Below are positions 25,400-35,131 of a stretch of DNA of 64,000 nucleotides, one piece after another. The notes below the pieces were generated by a model. It did no database searches, was not told the origin of the DNA, and worked only from the letters and a program-made list of their open reading frames with translations. Made by a program: the position numbers and the translations under genes. How positions within the stretch are numbered: the stretch's first letter is position 1; every line of letters begins with the position of its first letter. The DNA is from UBA993 sp964485855. GTDB taxonomy: Bacteria > Bacillota > Dethiobacteria > DTU022. The stretch covers positions 61,179-125,178 of the forward strand of contig CAZAKI010000001.1 of NCBI GenBank assembly GCA_964485855.1, in the 5' to 3' direction.

Positions 25400-26434
25400 T
25401 TATTTTAAAAATACCTCGCGCTCTCCGCTAACTATTCTTCCCAGGGGATAAGCTTGAATGTGATACCCAGAAAAGTGCCTGATTACAGATTCCGATTCTG
25501 TTTCCGGAACAATAAGGACATAACCGATCCCCATGTTAAATACTTTATACATCTCTTGATCACTGATTGAGCCCAGTTCAGCGATCACTGCAAAGATTTT
25601 CTGCTTTGGCCATGCGGAGGTGTCAATTTCACCGGCAGTGCCTGCGGGTAGGATCCGCGGCAGATTTCCAACCAGGCCACCCCCGGTAACATGGGCCATG
25701 CCCTTTACAGGACAGCTTTTCAATAACGATCTGACCGACTTGACATAAATTACTGTCGGTTTTAATAATTCTTCAGCCAGGGTCAATTCGAAAGCGCTTT
25801 GATAGTCGGTAAGTTTTAAATTGGCCTCTTCCAGCAAGACTCGTCTGGCCAATGAAAAACCGTTTGAATGAAGTCCTGAAGAGGCTAAACCAATAATGAT
25901 GTCCCCTTTTCTGATTGTTGAACCGTCTATCAGCTCGGCTTTACTGACCATTCCAATGGCAAAACCAGCCAGATCATATTCACCCGGGGAATAAAAACCC
26001 GGCATTTCAGCAGTTTCGCCGCCAAGGAGAGCGCATCCGGCTTCCTGACAACCGGCGGCAATACCGCTGACAATTGATTCGACCTGTAGGGGATCCATCT
26101 TGCCAATCGCCAGGTAATCTAAGAAAAAAAGGGGTTCCGCCCCCTGGACCAGGATATCATTTACACACATCGCCACACAGTCAATACCAATCGTGTCATG
26201 ACGGTTTACAGCGAAGGCCAGTTTCAATTTTGTGCCCACCCCGTCACAGCCGGCAACTAAAATCGGATCGGTTACATTTGACAGGTTAGGCATAAACAAC
26301 CCGCCAAAACCACCTATTCCCTGTAGAACCTCCCGCCGAGAAGTTAAATCAGCCACTTTCTTAATCCGTTCGACCGCCTGATCTCCAGCCTCAATATCGA
26401 CTCCGGCTTTCTTGTAGTTGAGATCTTCAGCCAT
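25400..26434 (-). CDS. purM: Phosphoribosylformylglycinamidine cyclo-ligase (AIR synthetase)
   Basis: Closes the imidazole ring, using ATP, to give AIR. It is 344 residues, the normal length. Family segments include YKKAGVDIEAGDQAVERIK, DGVGTKLKLAF, GGETAEMPGFY and AHVTGGGLVGNLPR. AAGGGG lies about 9 bases before the ATG. It is separated from hppA by 70 bases that contain a strong hairpin, so purM-N-H-D expression may be reduced relative to the upstream genes or have a separate promoter. Confidence 0.96.
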   Translation of the reverse strand: MAEDLNYKKAGVDIEAGDQAVERIKKVADLTSRREVLQGIGGFGGLFMPNLSNVTDPILVAGCDGVGTKLKLAFAVNRHDTIGIDCVAMCVNDILVQGAEPLFFLDYLAIGKMDPLQVESIVSGIAAGCQEAGCALLGGETAEMPGFYSPGEYDLAGFAIGMVSKAELIDGSTIRKGDIIIGLASSGLHSNGFSLARRVLLEEANLKLTDYQSAFELTLAEELLKPTVIYVKSVRSLLKSCPVKGMAHVTGGGLVGNLPRILPAGTAGEIDTSAWPKQKIFAVIAELGSISDQEMYKVFNMGIGYVLIVPETESESVIRHFSGYHIQAYPLGRIVSGEREVFLK

Positions 26435-26470
26435 ACAACTAACCCCTTCGCTTTTATAATCTGAAGCAGA

Positions 26471-26493
26471 AAGCCCGGCCGATGGCCGGGCTT
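26471..26493 (-). terminator. Hairpin after hppA, terminator or attenuator inside the pur operon
   Basis: AAGCCCGGCC and GGCCGGGCTT form a perfect 10-base stem with a three-base loop, 10 bases after the hppA stop codon. On the minus strand the stem is followed by TTTCTGCTTC, only a weak T-tract, so termination may be partial. Confidence 0.6.
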
Positions 26494-26503
26494 CGCAAGC
26501 GTT

Positions 26504-28483
26504 TTAGAAAAAGAGTGGAGCAAATACCAGGGCAACGATGCTCATCAGTTTGATTAAGATATTCAAGGAAGGTCCTGCCGTATCTTTAAAAGGATCACCA
26601 ACCGTATCACCAACTACGGCTGCTTTATGCGGATCGCTTCCCTTACCCCCCAAATTACCGGCCTCGATAAACTTTTTGGCATTATCCCAAGCTCCACCGG
26701 CATTGGCCATATTGATAGCCTGGAGCACACCGGTCACTAAGGCACCCGCTAACAATCCACCGAGAGCTTCCCGACCAAGAAAAGGAATCAGGCCGACTGC
26801 CAAAGGAACTATCACCGCCATCAGACCAGGGACGACCATCTCTTTTAAAGCCGCCCTGGTACTGATATCAACACATTTGGCATATTCCGGACGGGCCTTA
26901 CCTTCCATCAGTCCGGCAATTTCCTTGAACTGGCGGCGGATCTCCTCGATTAATGAATAGGCAGCATTACCAACTGCTTCCATGGTTCTGGAGGTGAAGA
27001 AGTAGGTCAGCATTCCACCAATTAACAGACCGGAAATAACCCGAGCGCTGGTAATATCAATGACACTAAGCTCAGCCACCTGGGCGTATGCCGTGAACAG
27101 AGCCAGTGCGGTTAGCGCCGCCGAACCAATAGCAAAACCTTTACCGATAGCAGCGGTGGTATTACCTAATGAATCAAGTTGGTCGGTAATTTTGCGCACT
27201 TCCGGTTCAAGTTCGGCCATTTCGGCAATTCCACCGGCATTATCGGCTACCGGCCCATAAGCATCAACCGCTACGGTCATGCCAACCGTTGCCAGCATGC
27301 CAACCGCTGAGATGGCGATACCATAAATTCCGGCAAAGTAATAAGAAATCAGGATGGCAGCCACAATGGTCAGTGTCGGATATACGGTGCTTTTCATCCC
27401 GACAGCAAGGCCGCTGATGATATTGGTAGCCGGACCGGTTTGCGATGCCCTGGCTATATCCTGTACGGGCTTAAAATGATCGGAAGTATAATATTCGGTA
27501 ACCCTGCCGATGATTACTCCGGCTAAAAGACCGGCAACAACAGCATAAAAAGGTCCGAGATTCGGAAAAACACCCTGCGCTACAAAAGAGCGGACTACGA
27601 AAAAAGAAACTACCAGGACCACCAGGGCGCTGATCCAGATTCCTCTTTCCAGCACTGCGCCAAGCCTGACCCCTTCTTTCGCCCGAACAAAGAAAAAAGC
27701 AAAAATGGAGGCCAGGATCCCGATTGAAGCTACGATTAGGGGCAGCAGGGTGCCACCCAGGCCGTACAAGACAACTCCCAGCGTCATGGTAGCAATCATC
27801 GATCCAACATATGATTCAAAAAGGTCGGCACCCATGCCGGCAACATCACCGACATTGTCGCCAACGTTATCGGCTATGACCCCGGCATTACGCGGATCAT
27901 CTTCGGGGATACCCGCCTCAATCTTACCAACCAGATCGGCGCCAACATCGGCAGCCTTAGTATAAATACCGCCCCCGACCCGGGCAAAAAGAGCTATAGA
28001 GCTGGCTCCCAGCGCATAACCATTAATTACAGCCGGATCACGAATAATTAAATATAAGACCCCAAGACCAAGCAGACCGAGACCGGCAACCATCATACCC
28101 ATAATTGTGCCACTGGAAAAAGCCACTCCAAGCGCCTCGTTTATTCCGGAACGGGCGGCATGTGCAGTTCGCACATTGGCGCTTGTCGCTACGGTCATCC
28201 CAATATAACCGGCGGTGGCGGAAAGAACTGCTCCGATGACAAAACTGATTGCGGTTAGTATATTGATCGCAACGGCAAGGACAACCGTCAATACAACAAC
28301 AAAGATTGCCAGGTACATATATTCACGTTTCATGAAAGCCATGGCCCCCTCATGAATCGCAGCGGCAATTTCTTGCATCTTTTCGTTTCCGGCATCGGCT
28401 TTTACCATTTTAACCCAGAGAATTAAGGCAAAAATCAGCGCAATGACCGCACAAATTGGTGCAAGATAGAGCAAAACATTCAT
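26504..28483 (-). CDS. hppA: Membrane-bound ion-pumping pyrophosphatase, K+-dependent type
   Basis: Integral membrane enzyme that couples pyrophosphate hydrolysis to H+ or Na+ export. The roughly 660 residues form about 16 membrane segments. The catalytic loop DNVGDNVGDVAGMGADLFESY and the later DNAGGIAEM and DPFKDTAGPSLN segments bind Mg-PPi. The GNTTAAIGKG segment has Ala at the position where K+-independent enzymes have Lys, which assigns it to the K+-dependent class; whether it pumps Na+ or H+ is not resolved. Two starts fit, TTG at 28486 or ATG at 28483, both served by GGAGG. It lies between purF and purM, an unusual place. Purine and acyl-CoA activation pathways both produce pyrophosphate. 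Confidence 0.95.
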   Translation of the reverse strand: MNVLLYLAPICAVIALIFALILWVKMVKADAGNEKMQEIAAAIHEGAMAFMKREYMYLAIFVVVLTVVLAVAINILTAISFVIGAVLSATAGYIGMTVATSANVRTAHAARSGINEALGVAFSSGTIMGMMVAGLGLLGLGVLYLIIRDPAVINGYALGASSIALFARVGGGIYTKAADVGADLVGKIEAGIPEDDPRNAGVIADNVGDNVGDVAGMGADLFESYVGSMIATMTLGVVLYGLGGTLLPLIVASIGILASIFAFFFVRAKEGVRLGAVLERGIWISALVVLVVSFFVVRSFVAQGVFPNLGPFYAVVAGLLAGVIIGRVTEYYTSDHFKPVQDIARASQTGPATNIISGLAVGMKSTVYPTLTIVAAILISYYFAGIYGIAISAVGMLATVGMTVAVDAYGPVADNAGGIAEMAELEPEVRKITDQLDSLGNTTAAIGKGFAIGSAALTALALFTAYAQVAELSVIDITSARVISGLLIGGMLTYFFTSRTMEAVGNAAYSLIEEIRRQFKEIAGLMEGKARPEYAKCVDISTRAALKEMVVPGLMAVIVPLAVGLIPFLGREALGGLLAGALVTGVLQAINMANAGGAWDNAKKFIEAGNLGGKGSDPHKAAVVGDTVGDPFKDTAGPSLNILIKLMSIVALVFAPLFF

Positions 28484-28540
28484 CAATCATCATCCTCCAT
28501 CTGTGTGAGATTCTGATCATAATTTATCTAAAACTCCGGA

Positions 28541-29947
28541 TTATGGCAATACCGGGTAATCCCCGCTAAAGCAACCGGTACAAAGCTGACCTGGTGGCAG
28601 CCCGATGGCCTTAAAGGTGTTATTCAGACTCAGGTAGCCGACTGAATCGGCCCCAACCAATTGAGTAATCTCTGCAGGTTCATGCTGGTAGGCAATCAGA
28701 TCCTGGGGGTCGGGAATATCAATACCGTAGAAACAAGAGCCGGTTACCGGCGGCGAACTGATCCGCAGGTGAACTTCCCGGGCTCCTGCCCTGCGCATAA
28801 TTTTGATCAGTTTCAGACTGGTTGTTCCCCTGACAATTGAATCGTCCACTAAAACAACCCGCTTACCTTCAACAATCTTCTGCACAGCATTTAGTTTTAG
28901 ATCAACCCCTTCTTCTCTCATTTTTTGGGTTGGTTTAATAAAGGTCCGGCCGATATAACGGTTCTTGACCAGGGCCATTTCGTACGGTAATCCTGCTTGT
29001 TCCGCAAATCCTGAAGCAGCGGCAATGCTTGAATCGGGAACCCCCGAAACAATATCGGCATCAACCGGATGTTCACGGGCCAAACTTCTTCCCAGCTCCC
29101 GCCTGACCAGATGGACATTCTTTCCCTGCAGGTTGCTATCCGGTCTGGCAAAATAGATGTATTCAAAGATGCAGAGCTTTGAAACACTGTTCGTAATCAC
29201 TTGCTTGCTCTTTAGTCCCCCGGCATTCAGCATCACCATTTCACCAGGTTCAAGATCCCGAATGTAATCAGCCTGTATTGTATCAAAAGCACAGGTTTCG
29301 GAAGCAAGAAAGTAGCCTCCTCCCTTCAGTCTTCCCAGTGAAAGCGGCCTGAATCCATGACCATCGCGTAGACCGACAACTTGATGTCCGTCGGTGACAA
29401 TAAAGGCAAAAGCTCCTTTCAGGCGCGGGACTATTTCCATCAGAGCTTCTTCCAGCTGTTCGCTACCCTGTCTGGCGATCATGTGGGCCAACAGCTCTGA
29501 ATCCGTATCGGTTTGAAATATGGCTCCTTTTTCCTCCAGCTCTGACCGCAATAAATTAGCATTTAAAAGATGTCCATTATGGGCTACCGCTAGTTCGCCA
29601 AATCGGTAGCGTAGTTTAAGCGGCTGGCTATTTTCCGGGTTCCGCCCTTCCTGGCCGTAGGAATAACGCACGTGCCCGACAGCCAGCTTACATACTATCC
29701 CTTTTAAATCAGCGCTGTCGGGAAAAACTTCGGAAACTAAACCCATTCCCCTTTTTAACCATAATTTTCGCCCTTCACCCGGACCGGCAGTAATCCCGGC
29801 GCTTTCCTGACCACGATGCTGCAAAGCATAAAGAGCAAAACAGCTTAGATAAGCTAAAGGCTGGTTTTCGGCGTAACCGCCACATACCCCACAAGCCTCA
29901 CGCAAAAAGTGCTTCTTCCTGCAGGGAATTGTTAGGTCATAATCCAT
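28541..29947 (-). CDS. purF: Amidophosphoribosyltransferase (glutamine PRPP amidotransferase), Fe-S type
   Basis: Committed step of purine synthesis, using PRPP and glutamine. An 18-residue propeptide precedes Cys19 (EACGVCGG), the N-terminal nucleophile released by self-cleavage. The PRPP loop is VVLVDDSIVRGTT. C456 and C459 in the C-terminal LCTGCFSG are two of the [4Fe-4S] ligands, as in the Bacillus enzyme, which makes it oxygen-sensitive. AGGAGG is 7 bases before the ATG, inside the end of purL, which it overlaps by 16 bases. Length 468 fits the family. Confidence 0.96.
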   Translation of the reverse strand: MDYDLTIPCRKKHFLREACGVCGGYAENQPLAYLSCFALYALQHRGQESAGITAGPGEGRKLWLKRGMGLVSEVFPDSADLKGIVCKLAVGHVRYSYGQEGRNPENSQPLKLRYRFGELAVAHNGHLLNANLLRSELEEKGAIFQTDTDSELLAHMIARQGSEQLEEALMEIVPRLKGAFAFIVTDGHQVVGLRDGHGFRPLSLGRLKGGGYFLASETCAFDTIQADYIRDLEPGEMVMLNAGGLKSKQVITNSVSKLCIFEYIYFARPDSNLQGKNVHLVRRELGRSLAREHPVDADIVSGVPDSSIAAASGFAEQAGLPYEMALVKNRYIGRTFIKPTQKMREEGVDLKLNAVQKIVEGKRVVLVDDSIVRGTTSLKLIKIMRRAGAREVHLRISSPPVTGSCFYGIDIPDPQDLIAYQHEPAEITQLVGADSVGYLSLNNTFKAIGLPPGQLCTGCFSGDYPVLP

Positions 29948-32130
29948 TGAAAAGCCTCCTCGTATGCCTTTTTTGCTCTTTTTAAATCTTGCTGAACCAG
30001 CAGATCATCACCACAAAACATCAAAAGCGCATCTCCCTTGACCTGTCCTAGCTCGTGCAAGGGAACTGCATAAGCAGCAGCTTCTTTTTGTACTGCTTCC
30101 ATTCTAGCGGGACTGACAGAAATTAAAATTCTGGATGGCCCTTCACCAAAAAATGCAACTTCCGGTCGGTCCGTCGCAGGCAGTCTAACACTAGCTCCTA
30201 ACCCTGCAGCCATTGAACACTCGGCCAGCGAAACAGCTAATCCTCCCTCTGCTAAATCATGGGCTGACTCGATGGCAGCAGCTAAAATTAATTTTCTTAC
30301 CAGCAGTTGTAACCGCTTTTCCAGCATCAGATCAATTTTAGCCAAGGCTCCCTTGATTTGGCCGTGAACTGTTTTCAGCAATTGGCTGCCGCCCAAAGTA
30401 ATCTCGTCTGCACCAAGCAGGCAGATCAAATCGCCCCTATTTCTGAAGGCAATTCGTCCCTGAATTTCGTAATTATCCAACAGACCAACCACCCCGATTA
30501 CCGGGGTTGGATAGATTGCCTCTCCTTCAACTTCATTATAGAAACTGACATTACCGCCGACAACAGGAACATCCAATTGAGCACAGGCCTCAGCCATACC
30601 GGATACAGCGTTCCTAAACTGCCAGTAGATTTCTGGTTTTTCCGGATTACCGAAGTTTAGACAATCGGTGATCCCCAGAGGCTCGGCGCCACAGCAGCTG
30701 ATATTGCGGGTTGCTTCAGCAACGGCAAGCATTCCACCCAAATAAGGATCAAGGTAAACCTGGCGGCTATTTCCATCAACAGACATAGCCAGGGCTTTAC
30801 CATTTTCCCTGATTCTGATTACTGCTGCATCTCCCCCCGGACCCTGAACTGTACAGGTCCGAACCAGATAATCATAGCGCCGCCAAACCCATTCCTTCGA
30901 AGCGATATCAGGATCTCTCAATAGATCGAGCAGTGCCTGATTATAGTCTTTGATCTTAGGCAGTGTTAGTGGATCAAAAGCCGCTAGTTCTTTAAAATAA
31001 TCGGGTTCCTTCGCTTTAGGCTGGTAAGTGGGAGAGCCGCCGGATACGCTTTGCGCCGGAACATTGACTACCTCTTCTCCACCGAACCGGGCTACTACCT
31101 TGCCGCTTGCGGTTACCTTGCCGAGAACAACCGGAGCAAGTTCCCAGCGCTTGAATACCGCTTCTACCGCTTCGAATTTATCGGGCTCTACAATTAAGAG
31201 CATTCTTTCCTGTGATTCGGAAGTAAGAATTTCAAAAGGTTGCATCCCCGCTTCGCGTAATGGCACCTGATCAAGATCGATATCAACACCCGATCCGGCC
31301 CGGGCTGCTGTTTCAGTAAGAGCACAAGTCAAACCCGCTCCGCCCAGATCCTGGACTCCGGTAACCAGTTTTTTGGCGATCACTTCAAGGGTACCTTCCA
31401 ACAGGAGTTTTCCCAGGAACGGATCCCCCACCTGGACGGCAGGACGTCGCTCTTCCGATTGCTCCGAAAGCTCTTCCGATGCAAAGGTCACCCCGTGAAT
31501 TCCATCACGTCCAGTTCTGGCACCCACCAGGACTACCAGGTTACCTTCACCTGAAGCTTTACCCAAAACCAGACGCTCTAACGGCATGATCCCCACGCAC
31601 ATTGCATTAACCAGGGGATTGCCACGATAACATTCTTCAAAGTATATTTCTCCGGCTACTGTTGGGATCCCGACACAATTGCCGTACCCACCAATACCGG
31701 CGATCACCCCGTCAAAAAGATAACGACTGCGCAGATCATCAAGCTTGCCGAACCGCAGGGAGTTTAAAAAAGCAATCGGTTGAGCACCCATTGTAAAAAT
31801 ATCCCTGAGAATCCCTCCAATACCGGTCGCCGCTCCCTGGTACGGTTCAACGGCAGAAGGATGATTGTGGCTTTCAATTTTAAAAACAGCCGCCCATCCG
31901 TCACCGAGATCAACTACCCCGGCATTTTCTCCCGGCCCCTGAATTACCTGAGGACCGCTGGTTGGGAAAAGGCTGAGCGCTGATCGCGAATGTTTATAAC
32001 TGCAGTGCTCAGACCACATAACACTGTACATATTTAATTCAATCAGGTTTGGTTCTCGTCCCAGCTGATTGACAATCATCTCGTATTCGCGGTCGCTGAG
32101 ACCCATTTGAAGCCAGGGGCGATCAATCAC
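29932..32130 (-). CDS. purL: Phosphoribosylformylglycinamidine synthase, large subunit (small PurL type)
   Basis: ATP-dependent amidation of FGAR, acting with PurQ and PurS in a complex. At 732 residues it is the Gram-positive and archaeal small PurL. Recognisable segments are MWSEHCSYKHSR, ESHNHPSAVEPYQGAATG, GGNVSFYNE and HDLAEGGLAVSLAE. The start is GTG with GAGGGGG about 10 bases upstream, overlapping purQ by 8 bases. The separate purS and purQ genes next to it confirm the three-part enzyme. Confidence 0.97.
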   Translation of the reverse strand: MIDRPWLQMGLSDREYEMIVNQLGREPNLIELNMYSVMWSEHCSYKHSRSALSLFPTSGPQVIQGPGENAGVVDLGDGWAAVFKIESHNHPSAVEPYQGAATGIGGILRDIFTMGAQPIAFLNSLRFGKLDDLRSRYLFDGVIAGIGGYGNCVGIPTVAGEIYFEECYRGNPLVNAMCVGIMPLERLVLGKASGEGNLVVLVGARTGRDGIHGVTFASEELSEQSEERRPAVQVGDPFLGKLLLEGTLEVIAKKLVTGVQDLGGAGLTCALTETAARAGSGVDIDLDQVPLREAGMQPFEILTSESQERMLLIVEPDKFEAVEAVFKRWELAPVVLGKVTASGKVVARFGGEEVVNVPAQSVSGGSPTYQPKAKEPDYFKELAAFDPLTLPKIKDYNQALLDLLRDPDIASKEWVWRRYDYLVRTCTVQGPGGDAAVIRIRENGKALAMSVDGNSRQVYLDPYLGGMLAVAEATRNISCCGAEPLGITDCLNFGNPEKPEIYWQFRNAVSGMAEACAQLDVPVVGGNVSFYNEVEGEAIYPTPVIGVVGLLDNYEIQGRIAFRNRGDLICLLGADEITLGGSQLLKTVHGQIKGALAKIDLMLEKRLQLLVRKLILAAAIESAHDLAEGGLAVSLAECSMAAGLGASVRLPATDRPEVAFFGEGPSRILISVSPARMEAVQKEAAAYAVPLHELGQVKGDALLMFCGDDLLVQQDLKRAKKAYEEAFQWIMT

Positions 32131-32836
32131 GAATAAAAGCCCCCTCTCTTTCCAGGTAACTGAGCAGTGATTTAAAAATAATCAAGCCATCAGCGGAACC
32201 TAAAATATTTTCTCCGGCCCGTTCGGGATGAGGCATTAAGCCGGCCACATTGCCTTTGCGGTTACAGACCCCGGCAATATTGTCAAGCGATCCGTTTGGG
32301 TTGGCTTCAGTGGTCGCTTCGCCACTTTCATCGACGTAACGGAAAAGAATCTGCCCGTGCGCTTCCATTTCATTTTGCTGGTCCGGCGAAGCGTAATAAT
32401 TACCGTCTCCATGGGCAATCGGCATCTTTAAGATTTCTTGGTTACCAGCAGCATTGGTGAAAGGTGTTTTGTTGTTTTCAACCCGGATATTGACCTGCTG
32501 GCAACGAAACTGTAGGTGATTATTACGGTATAAAGCGCCGGGCAGCAGACCGGCTTCAGTCAGAACCTGGAAACCATTACAGATACCAAGCACCAGGCCT
32601 CCGGCTGCCGCAAATGTCTCTACCGCGGTCATGATTTTGCTAAAACGGGCAATTGCTCCCGAGCGTAGATAATCTCCATATGAAAATCCTCCGGGCAAGA
32701 TCACCAGATCGCAATCACCGAGTGATAAAGCATCATGCCGAATATAAACTGCCTGCTTATGCAACTGATCCCGGATCAGGTGATAAGCATCGAGATCACA
32801 GTTTGAACCGGGAAAAACAATTACGCCAAATTTCAT
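32123..32836 (-). CDS. purQ: Phosphoribosylformylglycinamidine synthase, glutaminase subunit
   Basis: Class I glutamine amidotransferase that supplies ammonia to PurL. It begins MKFGVIVFPGSNCDLDAYH, with the nucleophile cysteine in LGICNGFQ and the catalytic His/Glu in LMPHPERA. The ATG at 32834-32836 has AGGAGG 7 bases upstream; the TTG one codon earlier is less well spaced. Its first base overlaps the last base of the purS stop codon. About 237 residues, normal for the family. Confidence 0.97.
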   Translation of the reverse strand: MKFGVIVFPGSNCDLDAYHLIRDQLHKQAVYIRHDALSLGDCDLVILPGGFSYGDYLRSGAIARFSKIMTAVETFAAAGGLVLGICNGFQVLTEAGLLPGALYRNNHLQFRCQQVNIRVENNKTPFTNAAGNQEILKMPIAHGDGNYYASPDQQNEMEAHGQILFRYVDESGEATTEANPNGSLDNIAGVCNRKGNVAGLMPHPERAGENILGSADGLIIFKSLLSYLEREGAFIRD

Positions 32837-33090
32837 CAACCGGCCTCCTGTAAACTATAACTGAAGTCTTCTATCACCGGATTACTCAGCAGGCGGCGCG
32901 ACATATCTTCGACCAACTCTGCCGCCTCTTCCCTGTCGGCGGCATCCAGTGTCAGCTCCAAGTACTTGCCAACCCTGACCTGTCCGATCTGCTCATAACC
33001 GAGAGCTTTTAATGAATTTTCAACCGCTACACCCTGCGGATCAAGGACTGATTTCTTTAAAGTAACCTCGACCTTAGCTTTCCACTGCAG
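32836..33090 (-). CDS. purS: Phosphoribosylformylglycinamidine synthase subunit PurS
   Basis: Small protein bridging PurQ and PurL and channelling ammonia. Homology covers WKAKVEVTLKKSVLDPQGVAVENSLK... to the C-terminus, about 84 residues, the usual size. No ATG, GTG or TTG lies at the expected start. CTG at 33088-33090 is the best candidate, with GGAGG 8 bases upstream inside the end of purC, which it overlaps by 17 bases. A longer reading frame exists but its first 47 residues only repeat the other frame of purC. A sequence error or a real CTG/ATC start are both possible. Confidence 0.88.
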   Translation of the reverse strand: MQWKAKVEVTLKKSVLDPQGVAVENSLKALGYEQIGQVRVGKYLELTLDAADREEAAELVEDMSRRLLSNPVIEDFSYSLQEAG

Positions 33091-33799
33091 GATCTCCGCC
33101 TCCCTCCAGACGTTTAAGGACCTCGCGGTAAGCATCAACCACTCCGCCCAGATCACGGCGAAAACGGTCTTTATCCAACTTCTCACCGCTGCTGCTATCC
33201 CAGAAACGACAGGTATCAGGCGAGATTTCATCCCCGAGAATCACCTTGCCCTGGTGCCGACCGAATTCCAGCTTGAAATCAACAAGTGTAATCCCTTTTT
33301 CCTCTAAAAAAGGAATCAGGATCTCGTTGACACGCAGCGCTGCTTTTTCGATCGTTGCCATCTCTTCAGCATTAGCCAGTTCAAGGGCATAAATATGATA
33401 ATGGTTGATCATGGGGTCATGCAATTCATCATTTTTTAATGAAAACTCAAGGACTGTCTTTTTTAGCCTGATCCCTTCGGCAATCCCGAGCCGCTTCGAC
33501 ATACTGCCGGCGGCGATATTGCGAACGATGACTTCAACTGGAATAATCTCAAGAGCTTTAACCAGCATTTCGCGTTCACTGGTTGTTTTTAGATAATGAG
33601 TTTCTATGCCATTTTTTTCCAGCAACTGAAAAAATATCGCCGACAATCTATTGTTCAAAATTCCCTTATCGGCCAGGCTGTCTTTTTTGATTCCATCAAA
33701 AGCTGTAGCATCATCTTTAAACTCTACCAGCAAATAATCAGGGTCATCAGTTCGATAAATTTTTTTTGCCTTTCCTTCGTACAAAAATTCTCCTTTCAT
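33074..33799 (-). CDS. purC: SAICAR synthase
   Basis: Joins aspartate to CAIR with ATP. Visible family segments are GEFLYEGKAKKIY, FKDDATAFDG, EVIVRNIAAGSMSKRLG, VDFKLEFGR and DEISPDTCRFWD. The ATG at 33797-33799 follows GGAGG by 8 bases; a GTG one codon earlier is less well spaced. About 241 residues, normal length. It lies between purB and purS. Confidence 0.97.
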   Translation of the reverse strand: MKGEFLYEGKAKKIYRTDDPDYLLVEFKDDATAFDGIKKDSLADKGILNNRLSAIFFQLLEKNGIETHYLKTTSEREMLVKALEIIPVEVIVRNIAAGSMSKRLGIAEGIRLKKTVLEFSLKNDELHDPMINHYHIYALELANAEEMATIEKAALRVNEILIPFLEEKGITLVDFKLEFGRHQGKVILGDEISPDTCRFWDSSSGEKLDKDRFRRDLGGVVDAYREVLKRLEGGGDPAVES

Positions 33800-33838
33800 C
33801 ACAGTCGCCTCCTTGAAAAATAATGATTAGACCAATCC

Positions 33839-35131
33839 TTAAAGCCCCAAGCGGCTGTAGATATAATCAACCCGCTTCAGGTAATAATCGGGTGAAAAAC
33901 AGGACTCCAGTTTTTGCTTTTCAATTTGACTGTTAACCAGCTTGTCATTAGCCAGCAATGCTTTGAAAGATTTGCCGCTTTCCCATGATTGCATAGCGTA
34001 ACGCTGAACCAAATCGTAGGCTTCTTCCCTGGACATACCGCTTTCAACCAGTTCAAGCAATACCCGCTGTGAATAGATTAGACCACCGGTTAAATCGAGA
34101 TTCTTTGAAAGCTGAGCCTCGTTCACCCTAATCCCCGCCACCACTTTAATGGTCTGCTGCAGCATATGATCAACAGCTGATGTACTGTCAGGAAAAATTA
34201 CGCGTTCAACAGATGAATGTGAAATATCGCGTTCATGCCAGAGAGCATTATTTTCCAATGCTGTCGTAGCGTATCCGCGCAGCAGGCGTGCCAAACCGCA
34301 GATCTTTTCGCAGGTTACCGGGTTTCGCTTGTGGGGCATGGCTGAAGAACCTTTTTGCCCGCTGTAAAAAGGTTCTTCTAACTCCCTTGTTTCGGTACGC
34401 TGCAGGTTACGGACCTCCAAAGCAATCTTTTCGAGGCTGCTCCCGATAATGGCGATGGTCGCAAGGTATTCAGCGTGGCGATCCCTTTGCAAAATCTGGG
34501 TTGATACCAGGGCCGGCTTTAAATTCAGTTTATGGCACACATACTCTTCAATAAATGGATCGATATGGGCATAATTACCTACCGCCCCGGAAATTTTACC
34601 AACTCCTACTACTTCGGTTGCGCGTTCTAATCTTTGGCTATTACGGCGCATCTCAGCCAGCCAGAGGACAAATTTAAGACCAAGGCTGGTCGGTTCGGCA
34701 TGCACTCCGTGAGTTCTTCCGACAATCGGGGTTAACTTGTAACGCCTTGCCTGTTCAGTTAAAACGGCTTCCAGCTCACTTAAACCTTTTTTGATCAGAT
34801 CGGCAGCTTCTACAAGCAACACCGATAATGCGGTATCGACAATATCGTAAGAAGTTAGGCCGTAGTGAAAATAACGGCTTTCTTCTCCTAATGATTCGGC
34901 GACACTGCGGGTAAAGGCAACGACATCATGGCGGGTCTCTTTTTCTAAACTTTCGATCCTCTGCAGATCAAAGCAAGCCTTCTCGGCAATGGCCTGTGCT
35001 GCTTTTTTGGGAATAACCCCCAGTTCAGCCCATGCTTCGGCTGCCAAGATCTCCACCTGCAAAAATTTTTGATAACGGTTTTCCAAACTCCAAATGCGGC
35101 CCATCTCCATGCCTGTATAGCGTTCGATCAT
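33839..35131 (-). CDS. purB: Adenylosuccinate lyase
   Basis: Cleaves SAICAR and adenylosuccinate, serving two steps of purine synthesis. Of 430 residues, the fumarase/aspartase-superfamily signature GSSAMPHKRNP is clear, with TSYDIVDTALS and GRTHGVHAEPTSLG carrying the catalytic histidines. The ATG overlaps the purE stop by four bases (ATGA), indicating coupled translation. In Bacillus purK sits between purE and purB; here it is absent. Confidence 0.97.
   Translation of the reverse strand: MIERYTGMEMGRIWSLENRYQKFLQVEILAAEAWAELGVIPKKAAQAIAEKACFDLQRIESLEKETRHDVVAFTRSVAESLGEESRYFHYGLTSYDIVDTALSVLLVEAADLIKKGLSELEAVLTEQARRYKLTPIVGRTHGVHAEPTSLGLKFVLWLAEMRRNSQRLERATEVVGVGKISGAVGNYAHIDPFIEEYVCHKLNLKPALVSTQILQRDRHAEYLATIAIIGSSLEKIALEVRNLQRTETRELEEPFYSGQKGSSAMPHKRNPVTCEKICGLARLLRGYATTALENNALWHERDISHSSVERVIFPDSTSAVDHMLQQTIKVVAGIRVNEAQLSKNLDLTGGLIYSQRVLLELVESGMSREEAYDLVQRYAMQSWESGKSFKALLANDKLVNSQIEKQKLESCFSPDYYLKRVDYIYSRLGL

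Noticed and set aside
26538..27965. Proline/serine/threonine-rich plus-strand open frames opposite hppA
   Set aside because: Composition is that expected from the reverse strand of a Gly/Ala/Val-rich membrane protein; no homology is recognised.
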